A DNA stretch of 64,000 bases from Buddleja alternifolia (taxonomy: Eukaryota > Streptophyta > Magnoliopsida > Lamiales > Scrophulariaceae): NCBI GenBank assembly GCA_019426215.1, contig CM033402.1:4216001-4280000 (forward strand). Reading direction: 5' to 3'. Position 1 is the stretch's first letter, and every line of letters starts with the position of its first letter. The translations under genes and the position numbers were made by a program. Positions 12,590 to 24,692 of this stretch are shown in pieces. The notes under the pieces were generated by a model. That model worked only from the letters and a program-made list of their open reading frames with translations. It ran no database searches and was not told the DNA's origin.

Positions 12590-12990
12590 TGTTGGAATTG
12601 GAAGTTTCAAAACTTCAAAAATTAAATTTAATTTTAGCATTATTTGTATTAACAATTTTGATCTAAATCTCCCACATTGTATTTATTTGTGCTTTTAATT
12701 TATAGATTTCAACATGCATCCTAGCATTATATATAGGTCACAGGGGTCTAGTTAGAAATATAACAACAAGCATACAACATTCATACATCTTCTATATTTT
12801 CTCTATATTTTGGGCAATTAGCATAAGGTCTTGTTCACAAAGTTTTCTTGTGAGCGTGCTCACAAAGAAAACACCGGCGTGGCCCTTTGGGTTTTATCTT
12901 GGGGTGGTAGTGAGCCGATAGTACCTGCACGAGAGGAGACCATCACGATGTTAGGACAGTGTCAAGTGGCGTAACTTCTATAGGCCAGCC
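12590..12990 (+). mobile_element. Possible LTR fragment
   Basis: Begins TGTTGGAATTGG, contains 'tctcccacattgta' and the TATA-like 'attatatatagg', and is followed by a GC-richer tract with 'cttggggtggtagtgagccgat'. These are common features of copia LTRs. No second copy or TSD was found, so the limits are tentative. Confidence 0.35.
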
Positions 12991-13721
12991 GTTCTTACTT
13001 CCTATATTTTTAAATTGTATTATTTCATGTAAATTGTTTTACATGATAATCTAAAGAATTTATATTTTCTGTTATTGCATGCAAGTTTTAAAAATTTCAC
13101 AACAATCTAGATCGTGATCGTTTCTTTATGTTAAACTAGATTTGCTGCAACTCTAAATTTGTTCACTATTTCTGTTCATCTTATGTGTTTAAATTGCTTA
13201 ATGTGAATAAAGTTTGAATCTTTATTTGATTATGACAAGTTGATCGGTTGTCTCTCTAAACAAGTAAGGTTTGATATTACAGCTTCTGCCAATCAACACC
13301 GTATTTTAATATTTCAGCTTTAGTATATTGCATTAAACTTATAATAAAATTCACTATATGTTTTTCTTAAATCTGATGCAAGGTGTTGAAGAATAGATAA
13401 TCAGAGTTTTACAAGAAAATTATTTAGTTTGGTTTCTGAAATTTTTTTTTTACTTTGTCAAATAGTATCTCAAAATTTGTGTACAAATAATCTTAAGTAT
13501 TTTCTTTTCTATAATATTATCCCTAAAAAAAAAAAACAAACAAAAAAAAAATTGACAATACAACTATAATCTTGCTTATGACAGTATAGGCTAGTTTATG
13601 TGCATGTGTCTACTTTAGAATATCACACTATAATTTCATATTTTCAACATAAAAGAAAAGTTAATGCACCTGCATGAAATCTTGTAATTATTATATCTTT
13701 GACATCTTTCATTTATGAGCA
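12991..13721. other. Intergenic, no feature seen
   Basis: AT-rich DNA with A-rich runs at 13530-13550. Nothing coding is supported. Confidence 0.45.
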
Positions 13722-14010
13722 TCGATACGTGTAGTAGGAAATGTAATACGAATGTTGTAACAGAAGATTTCATTTGAAGACCAATCTAGATCTTTTGTTA
13801 CACGTTCGTGTTATACTTCCTATTGCATGCACAGATGCATAATAAGTGTATACACGGGCAGTTGGGATGTGGAGAGAGAAATCTTAGATTTTTATCCATA
13901 TTACATAATTTTTTCTCTCCACATCCTAACCGCCCGTGTATACACTTATCATATATCGATACGTGTAGCAGGAAATATAACACGAATATTATAACAGAAG
14001 ATTTCATTTG
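13722..14010. repeat. Palindromic element with an extra direct copy of one end
   Basis: Arms at about 13795-13885 and 13905-14000 are inverted copies sharing TAAGTGTATACACGGGC and GGATGTGGAGAGA around a roughly 40-bp loop. A further copy of the right end, atcgatacgtgtag(t/c)aggaaat, sits at about 13722-13772. Looks like a MITE or a rearranged palindrome. Confidence 0.65.
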
Positions 14011-14074
14011 CACTAAGACGGTAAAATTTGTTATAACACATGTTTGGTACTGAATGTATCGTCAAATATTCAAT

Positions 14075-14255
14075 ATGATTCCACAAGATCCAGTTTCGTT
14101 CAAGTAATGGATTCTAGCCAACTGAAAGGATCTTCTGATCAATCCAGAGATCATTTGGATTCTATTAGTAATGAGGATTCATAATATCACACTTTGATCA
14201 ATCAAAGAGAGATTCAACCACTAAAATAAAGATTGATTCTTTGGGGTCCACTTAG
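14075..14255 (+). pseudogene. ycf2: Nuclear copy of plastid ycf2 (fragment 1)
   Basis: The translation includes [17 protein letters not shown] and LINQREIQ, characteristic of plastid Ycf2. Stops follow EDS and LK. Similarity ends near the ILW(D/G)P segment at 14255, where the sequence switches to something I cannot place. This is plastid DNA in the nucleus, non-functional. Confidence 0.8.
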
Positions 14256-14467
14256 GAAAAACACTTGCCATTTGTGGGTTAAATATGAACCAAAGACTAA
14301 ACCTTGATATAACCTTTTCTTCTATATGAATCGATCTTATTCCATTACAATTCCTTCCCGATACCTCCTAAGGAAAATATCAAATTGGATCCCAAATTGA
14401 TAGGACTATCCATTTTTCTTAGTTAGGTAATTCTTTAAATAGTTACTGAACATCTTGGAGGGATGAT

Positions 14468-15315
14468 TGACTACATGGGGAGTTTTGAAAAATCCAAACA
14501 TCCCAGAGAGAGATAGAGAGGTAGGAATTTCTCAAATTAACCACAGTACTCCTTTGTATACGTCAGGAGTCGATTGATGAGAAGGGGTTGGGGAAAGCTT
14601 GAACCCAGTTCCTATAGTGATGAATATGAGCGCGATTGAAATTCCTAGGGAGTTGTACATTTGTGAATTGATAAGACCATTCACCATTTATTGAAGCTTG
14701 ATCTCTCTCCCGGATGAAACATATAGCCAAGAGAAACCATGAACCAGAATAGAAGAGCTTGCCCCACCCATGAGTAAATATTTCATAGTAGCCTCATTAG
14801 ATCATACATCTTTCTTGCTATATCCAGATAATAGGTAGGAGCATAAACTGAAACATTCTAGAGCTACAAAGATAGTTATTAAATCGTTAGTACCGCATAA
14901 AAACATTCTTCCTAGAATAGCTGTTAATATGAATAAGAGAAACTCTGTTATGGCCATTTCTGTATATTCAATGTACTCTACGAATAGAGTAATACATAGA
15001 GTTGAACATAATAAAATAAGAAATTGAAAGATTTCGTTGAAATTGTTCATTTGGAAATTTCCCGAAAAGCTAATCATAGGTTCTTCTCTCTTGCGGAACA
15101 ATAGGGTCGTAATGCTCATTACTAAACTTGTTGAAGAGATGAAATATAACCATGGTATATCTTTTTGTTTGGAGGTTGACTCGAATATCAAAAGAAGAAT
15201 TAGGCCAAAAATTAGGATACATTCTGGGGAAATCAAACTTCCATCGAAGAGAAGCAAATGAAAGTCTTTCATAAAAATTCTTGTAGAGTCGTGAATAAAG
15301 TTGATCAGAAATTCT
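14468..15315 (-). pseudogene. ndhB: Nuclear copy of plastid ndhB exon 1
   Basis: The minus strand encodes the first exon of the plastid NADH dehydrogenase-like subunit NdhB. Visible segments include [71 protein letters not shown] and the terminal EIPTSLS...MFGFFKTP. The 156-codon run at 14802-15272 is open, but a TGA follows KKDV and further stops occur at LQ*MVNG and LWLI*EIP. Residue changes include IFVALECF for the usual IFVAPECF. The native start region upstream of DSTRIF is replaced by unrelated sequence. Confidence 0.92.
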
Positions 15316-15734
15316 CTCCATCAGACTGATAGGATCTTCTGTAGACACCCGAGAGACCTCCATTTTAATCCTCTTAGAAAAATGACCAACCCAAATCCTC
15401 TTCCCTACGCCCGTCCCCAACAACTATGAAATGGTTTCATGGAATTTAGCCAATTGTCTTGATTGTGGAATATCATTGAGAAATAGGAATCCGCGTTATC
15501 AAAGGATTTCCTATGATTACTTCCAGTTTGAATTTGGTCATTCGGAATATGCATTTTTCTACTTTATTTTTAATATTAACTACGAACGACCTCTTTTCCT
15601 TCTGCCTAGATCTGCTTCAACGAGCCTCGCACTCACAGACAGGAGAGTTAGCCTTGGACAGAAAAGCAAAACTGAGAAGAGTCCATCCACGGCATGAGAG
15701 GAGTGATCCAATACGATCTCATAGATATATATAG
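15316..15734. other. Unplaced DNA between organelle fragments
   Basis: Base composition is less AT-rich than the flanks. Several short frames exist on both strands, but none was recognised. Probably part of the organelle-derived mosaic (plastid or mitochondrial spacer or intron). Confidence 0.4.
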
Positions 15735-15830
15735 AATTTCGCTGAAAGCCGTATTCAATGAAAGTCGTATGTACGGCTTGGAGGGAGATCTTTTATATCT
15801 TTCGAGATCTACCCTACAATATGGGGTAAA
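15735..15830 (+). pseudogene. Group II intron 3' end, probably plastid rps12 intron and last-exon start
   Basis: A domain V-like hairpin, AGCCGTA...GAAAGTCGTATGTACGGCT (15748-15784), is followed by a domain VI-like stem with GGGAGATCT pairing AGATCTACCC. Then comes AATATGGGGT, as at the rps12 last-exon junction (YGV). After that the expected KKPK end is replaced. The rps12 assignment rests on remembered plastid sequence and is moderate. Confidence 0.5.
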
Positions 15831-17185
15831 CGGAGTCCTTCACGATGTTTTGGTGGTAGGTACTCCAATTTGCATGTCTAACTCAAAATCGTTAGATAGG
15901 TTGGTAGAGAGGGGAAATTGCATGATATGACCAACGAAGGCTTTTGGAAAGCCCCTTGTGGGAGGGGAGGCGTGCAGAAGGTCTCATAATCTTAACAAGA
16001 TGGTATAGAGATAATGGGCTCTTTAGTTGAACTGGTTGCTATCTTTCTAAATAGTGGTTTTGCGGAGGTTGCCTTGCTTTTGCATGAAGATTAAGGACCT
16101 GTAAACAGTAGACTTAGCTTACTGTTGAATCTCAAGATTCAGTTTCATGACTAAGGTAAGGAGACTTACTTTACATTTGGAATTGCATAAAAGAGAATTT
16201 CTATTTAATTCAAAATTAAAGTAGGATAATTTTATGATAATTCCCTATCGAGAACATATCTACATAATAGATATCCGTGTAACAATTTCTAGTTCAATAC
16301 ATCCTATTTCGCATAAAGATGGACATTCCTTGCTCATTCTTAGACAATCACTTATTCACAAACTTCGTGTGGGACTAATACTCTGCATTTCCCATCTCAT
16401 GAAAAACACGTTTCATGGAGAATTGTGACTGATGAATCGCGATCCGTCGATGATTCCCTTGTCGTTCGATTCGTACCTCAAGATTCTGCCACTGGGACTC
16501 GGTCGAAAGAATCTATTGTGGCCATCTCTACCCACCTTTATGGAGGTAAGTGTTTCCCATCATTCGGAGTCAACGACAACTCAAGCATCTTGATGGGAGC
16601 ATTCTGAGTCCATCGCAGTTGATTGAAGAAATATCAGCTAGAAAAGAAGATACTGCTACAAAGATATTAGTTCAAAATCCAGCAAAGACTCGATAACAGA
16701 GTTGATTAATGTTGGGTTTTTCCTTGTTAGTAAAGTTGCTTGAGGACAAAAAATTGGATACAATCTAGAGGATCTGGTCACATGGTAGAAGAATTAATGG
16801 GTTCGTTAGGAATCAATAGTCATTGTCTGGACATACGAGTCACAACCGGCCGGGAAAATGAGAGATCAACGACGAAGCTACTAGCTACTAGTTGGAAAGA
16901 AAAAGGACAAGACCACCTTTCGTATTTCTACTGGTCCAAAATTCGAATAGCGAACGAAAGGCTAGGAGATTGGATCTAAGTTTTTTAGCACAAACGATAT
17001 CTGTACGAGCCCTTTCAACATCGACGAGCTAGCAACTTGGTGCCAACAACAATCCAGCTTTACCTACTTTGGTCAACTTCGTTCATCCTTGCGATCCTAC
17101 CATGGCGTCAGCACTCACAAGTGATTACCCTTTATCCGAGCAGAAGACAAGGGAGAGGCCCGGCTTTTGCTTTATTGTTTGCACA
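15831..17185. other. Organelle-like DNA, origin not identified
   Basis: Contains several open stretches (15694-15930, 16425-16607, 16740-16979) with balanced base composition, unlike the surrounding nuclear DNA. It lies between two plastid fragments, so plastid or mitochondrial origin is likely, but no gene was recognised. Confidence 0.4.
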
Positions 17186-17325
17186 AATCGTACTTTGAAC
17201 TTGGAATGAGCATGAAGAAATTAACGATACTTTTTTATCTTTTGAGTTGTTCTGCTAGATCGGTCGCTCAAGATCTTTGGTCTCTACTGAATCCGATGAA
17301 AAAAATGGGATCACTTCTTATGGAC
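17186..17325 (+). pseudogene. ycf2: Nuclear copy of plastid ycf2 (fragment 2)
   Basis: Encodes [20 protein letters not shown] and SVAQDLWSL, a well-known Ycf2 stretch. The following codons still match Ycf2 in a shifted frame up to 'cttatggact'. There it joins the atpA fragment without a spacer. Confidence 0.85.
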
Positions 17326-17508
17326 TCATTGGAAGAATTGCTCAGATACCAGTGAGTTAGGCTTATTTGGGTCGTGTTATAAACGCCCTAGCTAAACCTA
17401 TTGATGGTAGAGGTGAAATTTCATCTTCTGAATCTCAATTAATTGAATCTCCCGCTCCAGGTATTATCATCGTCAAACCAGGCTTATTGCTATTGATGCG
17501 ATGAAATA
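17326..17508 (+). pseudogene. atpA: Nuclear copy of plastid atpA fragment
   Basis: Encodes [35 protein letters not shown] and QTGLIAIDA of the plastid ATP synthase alpha subunit, with small indels and stops. Both ends are truncated. Confidence 0.85.
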
Positions 17509-17792
17509 GTGGAGTGACTGATTAATATTACAATTATTTTAATAGTAATTTGAACGTTATTTGTTGACTTAATCTGAGATTACTGTTATTCATTTCTATT
17601 TGCTGCTTTTAAATATTTGTGACTTGAAAGTTATTCTTATTGTTATTAAGTATTGACGTTATCTTATTGACTCCTACAGTTAAATGATTCATTTCAAATT
17701 ATATCAATTCTTTGCCCTTATTAGTTCCTATTGTTACTAATTAAATTAAATTAAAATTTTTAATGATAAAATAGTAACAAGCAAATATTAAT

Positions 17793-18148
17793 AAGGGATA
17801 AAGATATTAAACCCTCCAAACTATTCACTTTTTTTGATAACTTTTTTTTTCCCACTTTGCCTTCTGAACTTCACGGGATTTGGAAATTCTTATATAACAA
17901 CATATTTCGGCTAAATATTCCTACAGAAAATGCAATTTAACACAAAGTTAAGGATGCAATGTTAAAGAAAAATAAAAAAGTTGAGAATACAAAGTGCAAA
18001 TTTACTTTAGGTAAAGTTCAAATTTTATATTGTTATATAAGAATTTGCAAATCCCGTGAAGTTCAGGATGCAAAATGAAAAAAAAAAGTTCATATAAAAA
18101 AGTGCAAAAAAGTGAATAGTTCGGAGGGATTAATATCATTACCCCTAT
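17793..18148. mobile_element. MITE with ~45-bp terminal inverted repeats
   Basis: The left end, GATATTAAACCCTCCAAACT, matches the reverse complement of the right end, GATATTAATCCCTCCGAACT. Pairing extends through ACTATTCACTTTTTT and internal 'gaacttcacgggatttg' arms. A half copy lies at 11860-12140. The TSD is ambiguous in TA-rich flanks. Confidence 0.75.
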
Positions 18149-18201
18149 TACTATCAAAACTATTACTCTATCAAATTTGAATCTTAATCGAACTAACATT
18201 G

Positions 18202-18468
18202 TGTTAATATGACGCGTACATATTAGTTGTGATTTATTTTGTAATTAGTTTAACCTTTCTGTTAACTATTTGGTTAGAGATGTTAGTTAAAGATATTTTG
18301 GGGTTAGTTGAGGTCCAGCTGGATAGTACTAGTATCTTTCCAAATATAGCAGTAGGGTTGCTTATTTTGTCATTCTTATGAAATATAATATAGAAGAAAT
18401 ATCTTTCTTTATCAAACTCTCTCTGCTTCAATTCTTTAGCATCTCATATGCATTCTTGATTATCAACA
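18202..18468 (+). repeat. 5' LTR of copia element 1
   Basis: 267 bp, TG...CA ends. Pairs with 22785-23038. The right copy is 13 bp shorter and differs at scattered sites. Confidence 0.9.
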
Positions 18469-18481
18469 TGATATCAAGAGC
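18469..18481 (+). promoter_or_regulatory. Primer-binding-site-like sequence of copia element 1
   Basis: TGATATCAAGAGC resembles the tRNA-iMet-complementary TGGTATCAGAGC used by many copia elements, with mutations. Confidence 0.55.
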
Positions 18482-18544
18482 ATAATCGATTCAGTGAATT
18501 TTTTCCTTTTCAATTGCATCGTGTTCTTCTGATTCAAATCAAGC

Positions 18545-21500
18545 ATGGTGAGTACTGGTACAAGTCATCTGGAAATCACCATTCCTCCGAGCTCTTTTCT
18601 TCTTCAGAATTCCGATATGCCTGGTATGATTCTTGTGAATCAACCTCTAATCAGTTCATCTAATTACATTCCTTAGCATAGATCCATGGAGATATCCCTA
18701 TCTTGCAAGAACAAGTTAGGTTTTGTCAATGGTTCAATTCAGCGACCTAGAGATGATGATCCTCTACTTCTGCAATGGGAACAAGTCAACAACATGGTCA
18801 TTTCACGGTTAATCAGCGCTGTATCCAAGGAAATCTTCAAATTTATTCTCCATGGAAGCACAACTGCGATTATGTGGTTTAACGTCCACAAACGATTCTC
18901 AAACAATACAAGTTCACACATTTTTGGTTTAAGAAAGGCTATTTCTAGCTGTAGTCAAGATAATATGGATATTGAGTCTTATTTCACTAAGCTCAAGCCA
19001 CTATGGGATGAATTAGAAGCAATGATTTCTATGCCTGTGTGTAAATCGAATGTTTGTTGTGATGTGATGCGTGCTTGGGAAGAACAGCAAGATGTGCAGA
19101 AGCTCATGTAGTTTCTCATGGGGCTAAATGACATATTTAAACCTGTTAGAGTTCAAATTCTCCTAATAAAGCCTCTTCCTTCGATTGATGATGCTTATTC
19201 GATGATTCTACGAGAAGAGCCCCAAATGGATATGTCACATTTCAATCATTCAGAGGATGCTACAACTAATTTGTTGACCAATCACACCAAATCCTGGAAT
19301 CAGAATTCTCAATCTCAACTTAGCCAACAGAATTGGGATTCAAGTGTTACAGGACATGTGATTGCCAAATGTTTCAAATTGCATGGATTTCCCCCTAACT
19401 ACAAGTCTAAGGGAAAGTCCAACACTGGTAACTCTTGGAGGCCTCCTTAATTCAATAATCACATTGGTAATATGGTAACAGTGTTTCTAGCAACAATCAT
19501 GTTGCCATGGGTTCAACTGGATGCTATAACATGGGTGATTCTCCTTTACAGTCCTTGAGTTCCAATGCCAATGCTACAACTCCTCCCATTCCTCAACTCA
19601 CTGCAGCATAAATCACTTAGTTACTCAGCCTCCTACAACTTTCTTCCAATTTTGCATCTGTTAGTACACCACATCTTACAGGTATTTGTTATTATCTTTC
19701 TGTTTCTCATTCCACCACTACTTGGATAATAGATAATAGATAATGGAGCCACTGATCACATCACCTATTATTTCTCCTTGCTTGAATCTCCCTCAAAGCT
19801 TTCCACACCAAAATTTGTTCATTTACCTGATGGTACCACTACCTATTTTACTCACACTGGTCATGTTTCCCTTACCCACTCTCACTCTAAAAAATGTTCC
19901 ATATGTGCCAAGTTTCAAGCACAATCTTCTATCTGTTAGTAAGCTATGTTGTGACTCTCAGTGTCTCGTTTCTTTCACTTCTACTGCTTCCCTCATGTAG
20001 GACCATTTGCTGAATAAGGCTGTGGCAATTGGTAGTCAAGTAAATGGTCTATACTGCTTTGATTCATCTATGTCAACTTGTTTAGCTTCTGTGTCATTAA
20101 ATAAGTCAGCCCTATGGCACCATAGACTTGGACATACTCCTTTTGATAAACTTAGACATCTGTATCCATTTTACCTGATTTACTCAATATGCAACATATG
20201 CCATGTAATGTTTACCCACTAGCAAAAAAGACAAGACTTCCATTCAATAAAAGTCATATTTCATCTTTGCAAGCTTTTGATCTCATACAGTGTGATGTGT
20301 GGGGTCCTTATAAAATCCCCACTTATCATGGTTTTAGATACTTTCTCACCTTAGTTGATGATTATACAAGGAATACACAGTGCTTCCTTATGATTTGTCA
20401 CTAATTCAGAATTTTGTGTCTCTTATTTCCACACAATTTCATGTCACTATCAAATGCTTTAGGTTTGATAATGGATCTGAATTTTTCAACAATACCTTAA
20501 AGACCTTTCTCACTCATCTTGGCATTTTAAATCAAAGTAGGTGTACCTATACTCCATAATAAAATGGAGTTCTAGAAAGAAAACATAGGCATGTTCTTGA
20601 AATAGCCAGGGCTCTAAGATTTCAAGCATCTTTACCCAATCAATTTAGGGGTGAGTGTGTACTCATTGCCACCTACATCATCAATAGATTACCCTGTTTT
20701 GTTCTCCACCACAAAATCACTTTTTGAAATCCTTTTTTATACTCCTCCTAACTATGCTCACCTCAAGGTATTTGTCTGCCTTTGTTTTGGCTCAACTGTG
20801 GCTCACAATAGAGATAAGTTTTTACCGAGAGCTGTTAAATGTGCTTTTATTGGATACTCTCATGGACAGAAAGGTCATAAGCTTTTTGATTTGTCCACTC
20901 ACAAGATCTTTGTCAGTAGAGATGTTCAGTTTGTGGAAGACACATTTCTCTTTGTTTCTGTTTCCACATCCCACTCTCTTATTCCCTTTCCTAATGATCT
21001 TAGTGAATTCATTCTTCCTTCCACCTCTGATACTTCTCCTCTTTTACCTTTTGATTTCATTCCTCCTCTTGCTTCTCCATCTCCTTCTTCTAACTATACC
21101 CTTCCTACTTCATCCTCTCTATCTCTTAGACAATCAACTAGAGCTAAAGCTCCTCCTAAATGGTAGAAAGACTTTCTCTACTCTATTTCCAGTTCTTCTT
21201 GCAAGTACCCTCTTGCTACTCCTCCTTCCTATTTTCATATATCTCTCAATGTTGACTCCTACATTGAACCCTTCACTTACTCAGAAGCTTATAAACATCC
21301 TAAATGGAAGAAAATGACATTGGAAATTAAGGCTTTAGAGGACAATAACACATGGTATATCACTGAGTTACCCCTTGGTAAGCATGTTGTTGGCTGTAAG
21401 TGGGTGTATAAAGTTAAGTTCAAATCATATGTTTTATTGGAAAGTTTTAATGCTCGGTTGGTTGAGGGATTGGATTACCACGACACCTTTATCCCAGTTG

Positions 21501-22777
21501 CCAAAATGACAACTGTTATAACTCTCCTTGCTATTGCTGCATCTAGAGGTTGGTTACTTGCTCAGTTGGATGTCAATAATGCTTTCTTACATTGGGATCT
21601 CACTGAAGAAGTTTATATACAATTCCCTCTAGGTTTTTCCATGAAAGAGGGATACAAGAATCTAGTATGTAGACTCCTGAAGTCTCTTTATGGCTTGAAA
21701 CAGGCCTCAAGATAGTGGTTCTCCAAGTTTTCATCAACTCTAGTTGCAGCTGGCTTTCATCAATCTGAATGTGAACACTCTTTGTTCACAAGGCATGATC
21801 ACACAAATTTAAAAGCTTTACTGGTTTATGTTGATGATGTGGTCATCATAGGGACAAATTAAAGAATTAATGACATTGTAAAGAAGTTATTGGATGATAA
21901 ATTCAAGATAAAGGACTTGGGCAATCTGACATATTTTCTTAGATTGGAAGTGATTAGAAATGAAGATGGAATCTACTTGAATCATAGAAAGTATGCACAC
22001 GACATACTTGTGGATGTTGGACTTACTGGTCAAGCATAATCCCCATGGATCAGAATCACAAACTCAATGCTAGTGATGGAGAATATGTTTCTGATCCTTC
22101 AATATATAGAAGAATGGTTGGGAGATTAATATATTTGACCATATCTAGACCAGACATAGCATATCCAGTCCACATACTTAGTCAATTCATGGCTAAACCT
22201 AGAGGACCTCACATGGACATGGCTAACAAAGTGTTGAGATATGTCAAGGGTACTTTAGGGCAAGGGTTGTTCTTTCCTGCCAATCAAACACTCAAACTCA
22301 CTGCCTTTTGTGACCTAACTTGGCAGCTTGCCCTATGACTAGACGATCAATTACTAGCTACTATATAAAGCTTGGTGAATCCCTCATCTCTTGGAAGACC
22401 AAAAAGCAAACCACTGTGTCTAGGTCATCTACCGATCAGAATACAGATCCATGGCTACTATATGTTGTGAGATGACATGGCTTTTGAATTTACTCAACGA
22501 TCTCCAAGTCAATGAGTTAACACTTGTTCTTTTAGCTTGTGATAGCAAGGCTGCCGTTCACATTGCATCAAATCCAGTACATCACGAACGCACAAAACAT
22601 ATAGAACTTGATTGTCACTTGGTACCGGAGAAATTACAACTTGGTATTATAGATCCCAACTACATTCCTACAAAATTACAACTGGCAGATTTATTCACTA
22701 AAGCTCTCAACAAGCCACAATTTCAATTATTTCTGGCCAAGTTGGGGATTTGTAATGTGTTACAAATTCCAACTTGA
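18545..22777 (+). pseudogene. Copia element 1 gag-pol polyprotein (broken)
   Basis: Pieces in order: gag (18686-19450, with CHGF-like CFKLHGFPPNY), a protease region near 19740-20000, integrase HHRLGHTP with the DDE-core start CDVWGP...YFLTLVDDYTR (20290-20390), and the copia-type 'VKCAFIGYS...KGHKLFDL' segment (20840-20900). Then come RT with GCKWVYKVK, DVNNAFLH and YVDDVVIIG (21314-21870), and RNase H ending HERTKHIELDCH and ADLFTKAL (22045-22777). At least ten stops or frameshifts interrupt it, so no active protein is possible. Confidence 0.9.
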
Positions 22778-22784
22778 GGGGGGA
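22771..22784 (+). promoter_or_regulatory. Polypurine tract of copia element 1
   Basis: AACTTGAGGGGGGA lies immediately before the right LTR, as expected for plus-strand priming. Confidence 0.75.
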
Positions 22785-23038
22785 TGTTAAACTATGACGT
22801 GTACATATTAGTTGTGATTTGTTTTGAAATTAGTTTAACCTTTGTGTTAACTAGTTGGTTAGAGGTGTTAGTTATAGATATTTTGGGTTTAGTTGAGGTC
22901 CAGCTCGATCCCACTTGTATCTTTTCATATATAGTAGTAGGGTAGTTTGTCATTCTTATGAAATATAATACAGAAGAATCCCCAAATTCTCTCTGCTTTG
23001 ATTCTTTAGCATCTCATATGCATTCTTGATTATCAACA
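22785..23038 (+). repeat. 3' LTR of copia element 1
   Basis: 254 bp, TGTTAAACTATG...TATCAACA. Partner of 18202-18468. Confidence 0.9.
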
Positions 23039-24330
23039 CATTCTTTGTTTGTAAATTGATATTTGAGTAGAAAATATGTATTTATAGATTCGATACATTG
23101 TACATTTTGCGGACAATTTGAGCTTATGTGGAGGAAAGTGTTGCAAAATTAATCTAATTGGAGATTCTCCCCCAAATTTAAATCAACTCTAACCATTTCC
23201 CTCAAATTTCGTCCAAAATATATGGAATTTATATATACATATTTTCGTAGGGACATCTGTTTATGTCAAACAACATTAACATGCATGGACGGATTTAGGG
23301 GGTGAGAGGTTAGGATTCTAAATTGGATTGTAGGGGTTCGACTCCGCCTACATATAATTTATATCGTTTTGCTTTCCATAATATATCCATTAATAATTTT
23401 GGTTGTAGTGTACATTTATGTGGTTATTGCCTTATATTCTTTTTAAGAATTGGTTAAATTTTGCGGCAAAAAGTGATTATATTAGTGTTAATGGCTGTTA
23501 TTTATATTATTTTGAAAAATTATCATCATAATATAATACCGTTGAAATTTGTGATTTCATAAGTGATTACGTTAGGGTTAATATAAGAATAGTTATTATT
23601 TAATATTTTTTTATCAGTATAATGATGTCATGTAATTTTTTTATGCCAATTAATTGTTCATTAATTTGTGATAAACAAAGCATTCTTTTTAACTAATGTT
23701 TTTAAAGAATTGCCACACATGAAAGCATGAATTTATTTGAAAGCTAGTATTTTATTTTTTTACCTGTGTTACTTCTTGTTTTAATTATTTAGTCAAACCA
23801 AAATAAGTATGGATATTTAGTTATAAATATTGTCGGAAAAAATTTGTTTCAGTAGTAATTCGGCCTCCAACAATACATTCCTGATTTTGTCCCTGATTAA
23901 TTGGGCTTTGTTTTAAATTATAGGGATTAGAGGGATGAAATTAACAGGTAATTGTGTAATACATTACCTAATGAAAGTGTAGTGCAAACTAGTGGCAATC
24001 ACGTCTTGCGATTAGAGCAGAATAAAAAGTATCCAATATTGGCCTACAAACTTTATTAAATAAATTGCAGTCTAATTTAGTTAACAAATATGTAGGCACC
24101 TTTGCTTCTCAATTTCCTCTATCAACTTTTTCTTTTTTATTTAATATTCATATACATAAATATGTGTGTGTGTGTAAGTGGGAAGGATGTAACATTTATA
24201 TACAATTCTTGATTAATTCTTGTCTGAATAATTGAAATTCCGCATAGGAGTAATCGACCATTATCTTGTATTTCAAGTAATATAATGTAGAACTTGATCA
24301 AGTTAATTATTCAAACCTTGCTAAGATTGA
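23039..24330. other. Intergenic DNA upstream of the extensin pseudogene
   Basis: AT-rich, no gene recognised. A (GT)n patch lies at 24162-24176. Confidence 0.45.
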
Positions 24331-24334
24331 TCAC

Positions 24335-24341
24335 TATATAA
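24335..24341 (+). promoter_or_regulatory. Probable TATA box of the extensin gene
   Basis: TATATAA lies 84 bp before the degenerate extensin start at 24419. Confidence 0.5.
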
Positions 24342-24418
24342 GGGGTTTAACATTTCCCTATTCTTCAAACACAAATTGGAAGTTCTTCTCCTTTAAAAAA
24401 AAGTTGGAGCTCCTACTG

Positions 24419-24692
24419 ATGGAGATCCTTGAAAAATCAGGGCTCAAGCCCTAAAGTGTTTTAGCATTTTGCATTGTTGCCAATCAAGTTGTGGCCTATA
24501 CGCCGTATGTTTGTGCGCCACCACACTACTCTTAAACACGTAGAGCACCCACAATATTCCTACAAATCACCATCCCCATCACCAAATAAGTACACCTACA
24601 GTTCATCGCCACCACCTAAAAAGTACTCTTATAGCTCACCGCCGCCACCACCATACTATTATAAGCCACCTCCATCTTTTAAGCACATAGAT
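24419..24692 (+). pseudogene. Extensin pseudogene, 5' part
   Basis: From ATG at 24419 a signal peptide can be read across frameshifts and a stop (...LAFCIVANQVVAYTPY). It is followed by Tyr/Ser/Pro-rich repeats such as YSYKSPSPSP, KYTYSS, PPPKKYSYSSPPPP and YYYKPPPS. Extensins are secreted hydroxyproline-rich cell-wall proteins cross-linked through Tyr. The reading frame is broken early, and the gene is interrupted at 24693 by an LTR. The remaining parts are at 26224-26329 and 29408-30400. Confidence 0.85.

Larger units (their letters stand above)
18202..23038 (+). mobile_element. Ty1/copia LTR retrotransposon, decayed (element 1)
   Basis: The 4.84-kb element has LTRs at 18202-18468 and 22785-23038 (TGTTAA...TCAACA), a primer-binding-like site after the left LTR and a polypurine tract before the right LTR. 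The domain order gag-protease-integrase-RT-RNase H places it in Ty1/copia. Flanks CATTG and CATTC form a 4/5 target-site duplication. Many stops and LTR divergence indicate an old, inactive copy. Confidence 0.92.

Noticed and set aside
12349..12666. 105-codon plus-strand frame
   Set aside because: It is the antisense of a LINE RNase H fragment, which has the recognisable ADALAKMG motif on the minus strand.
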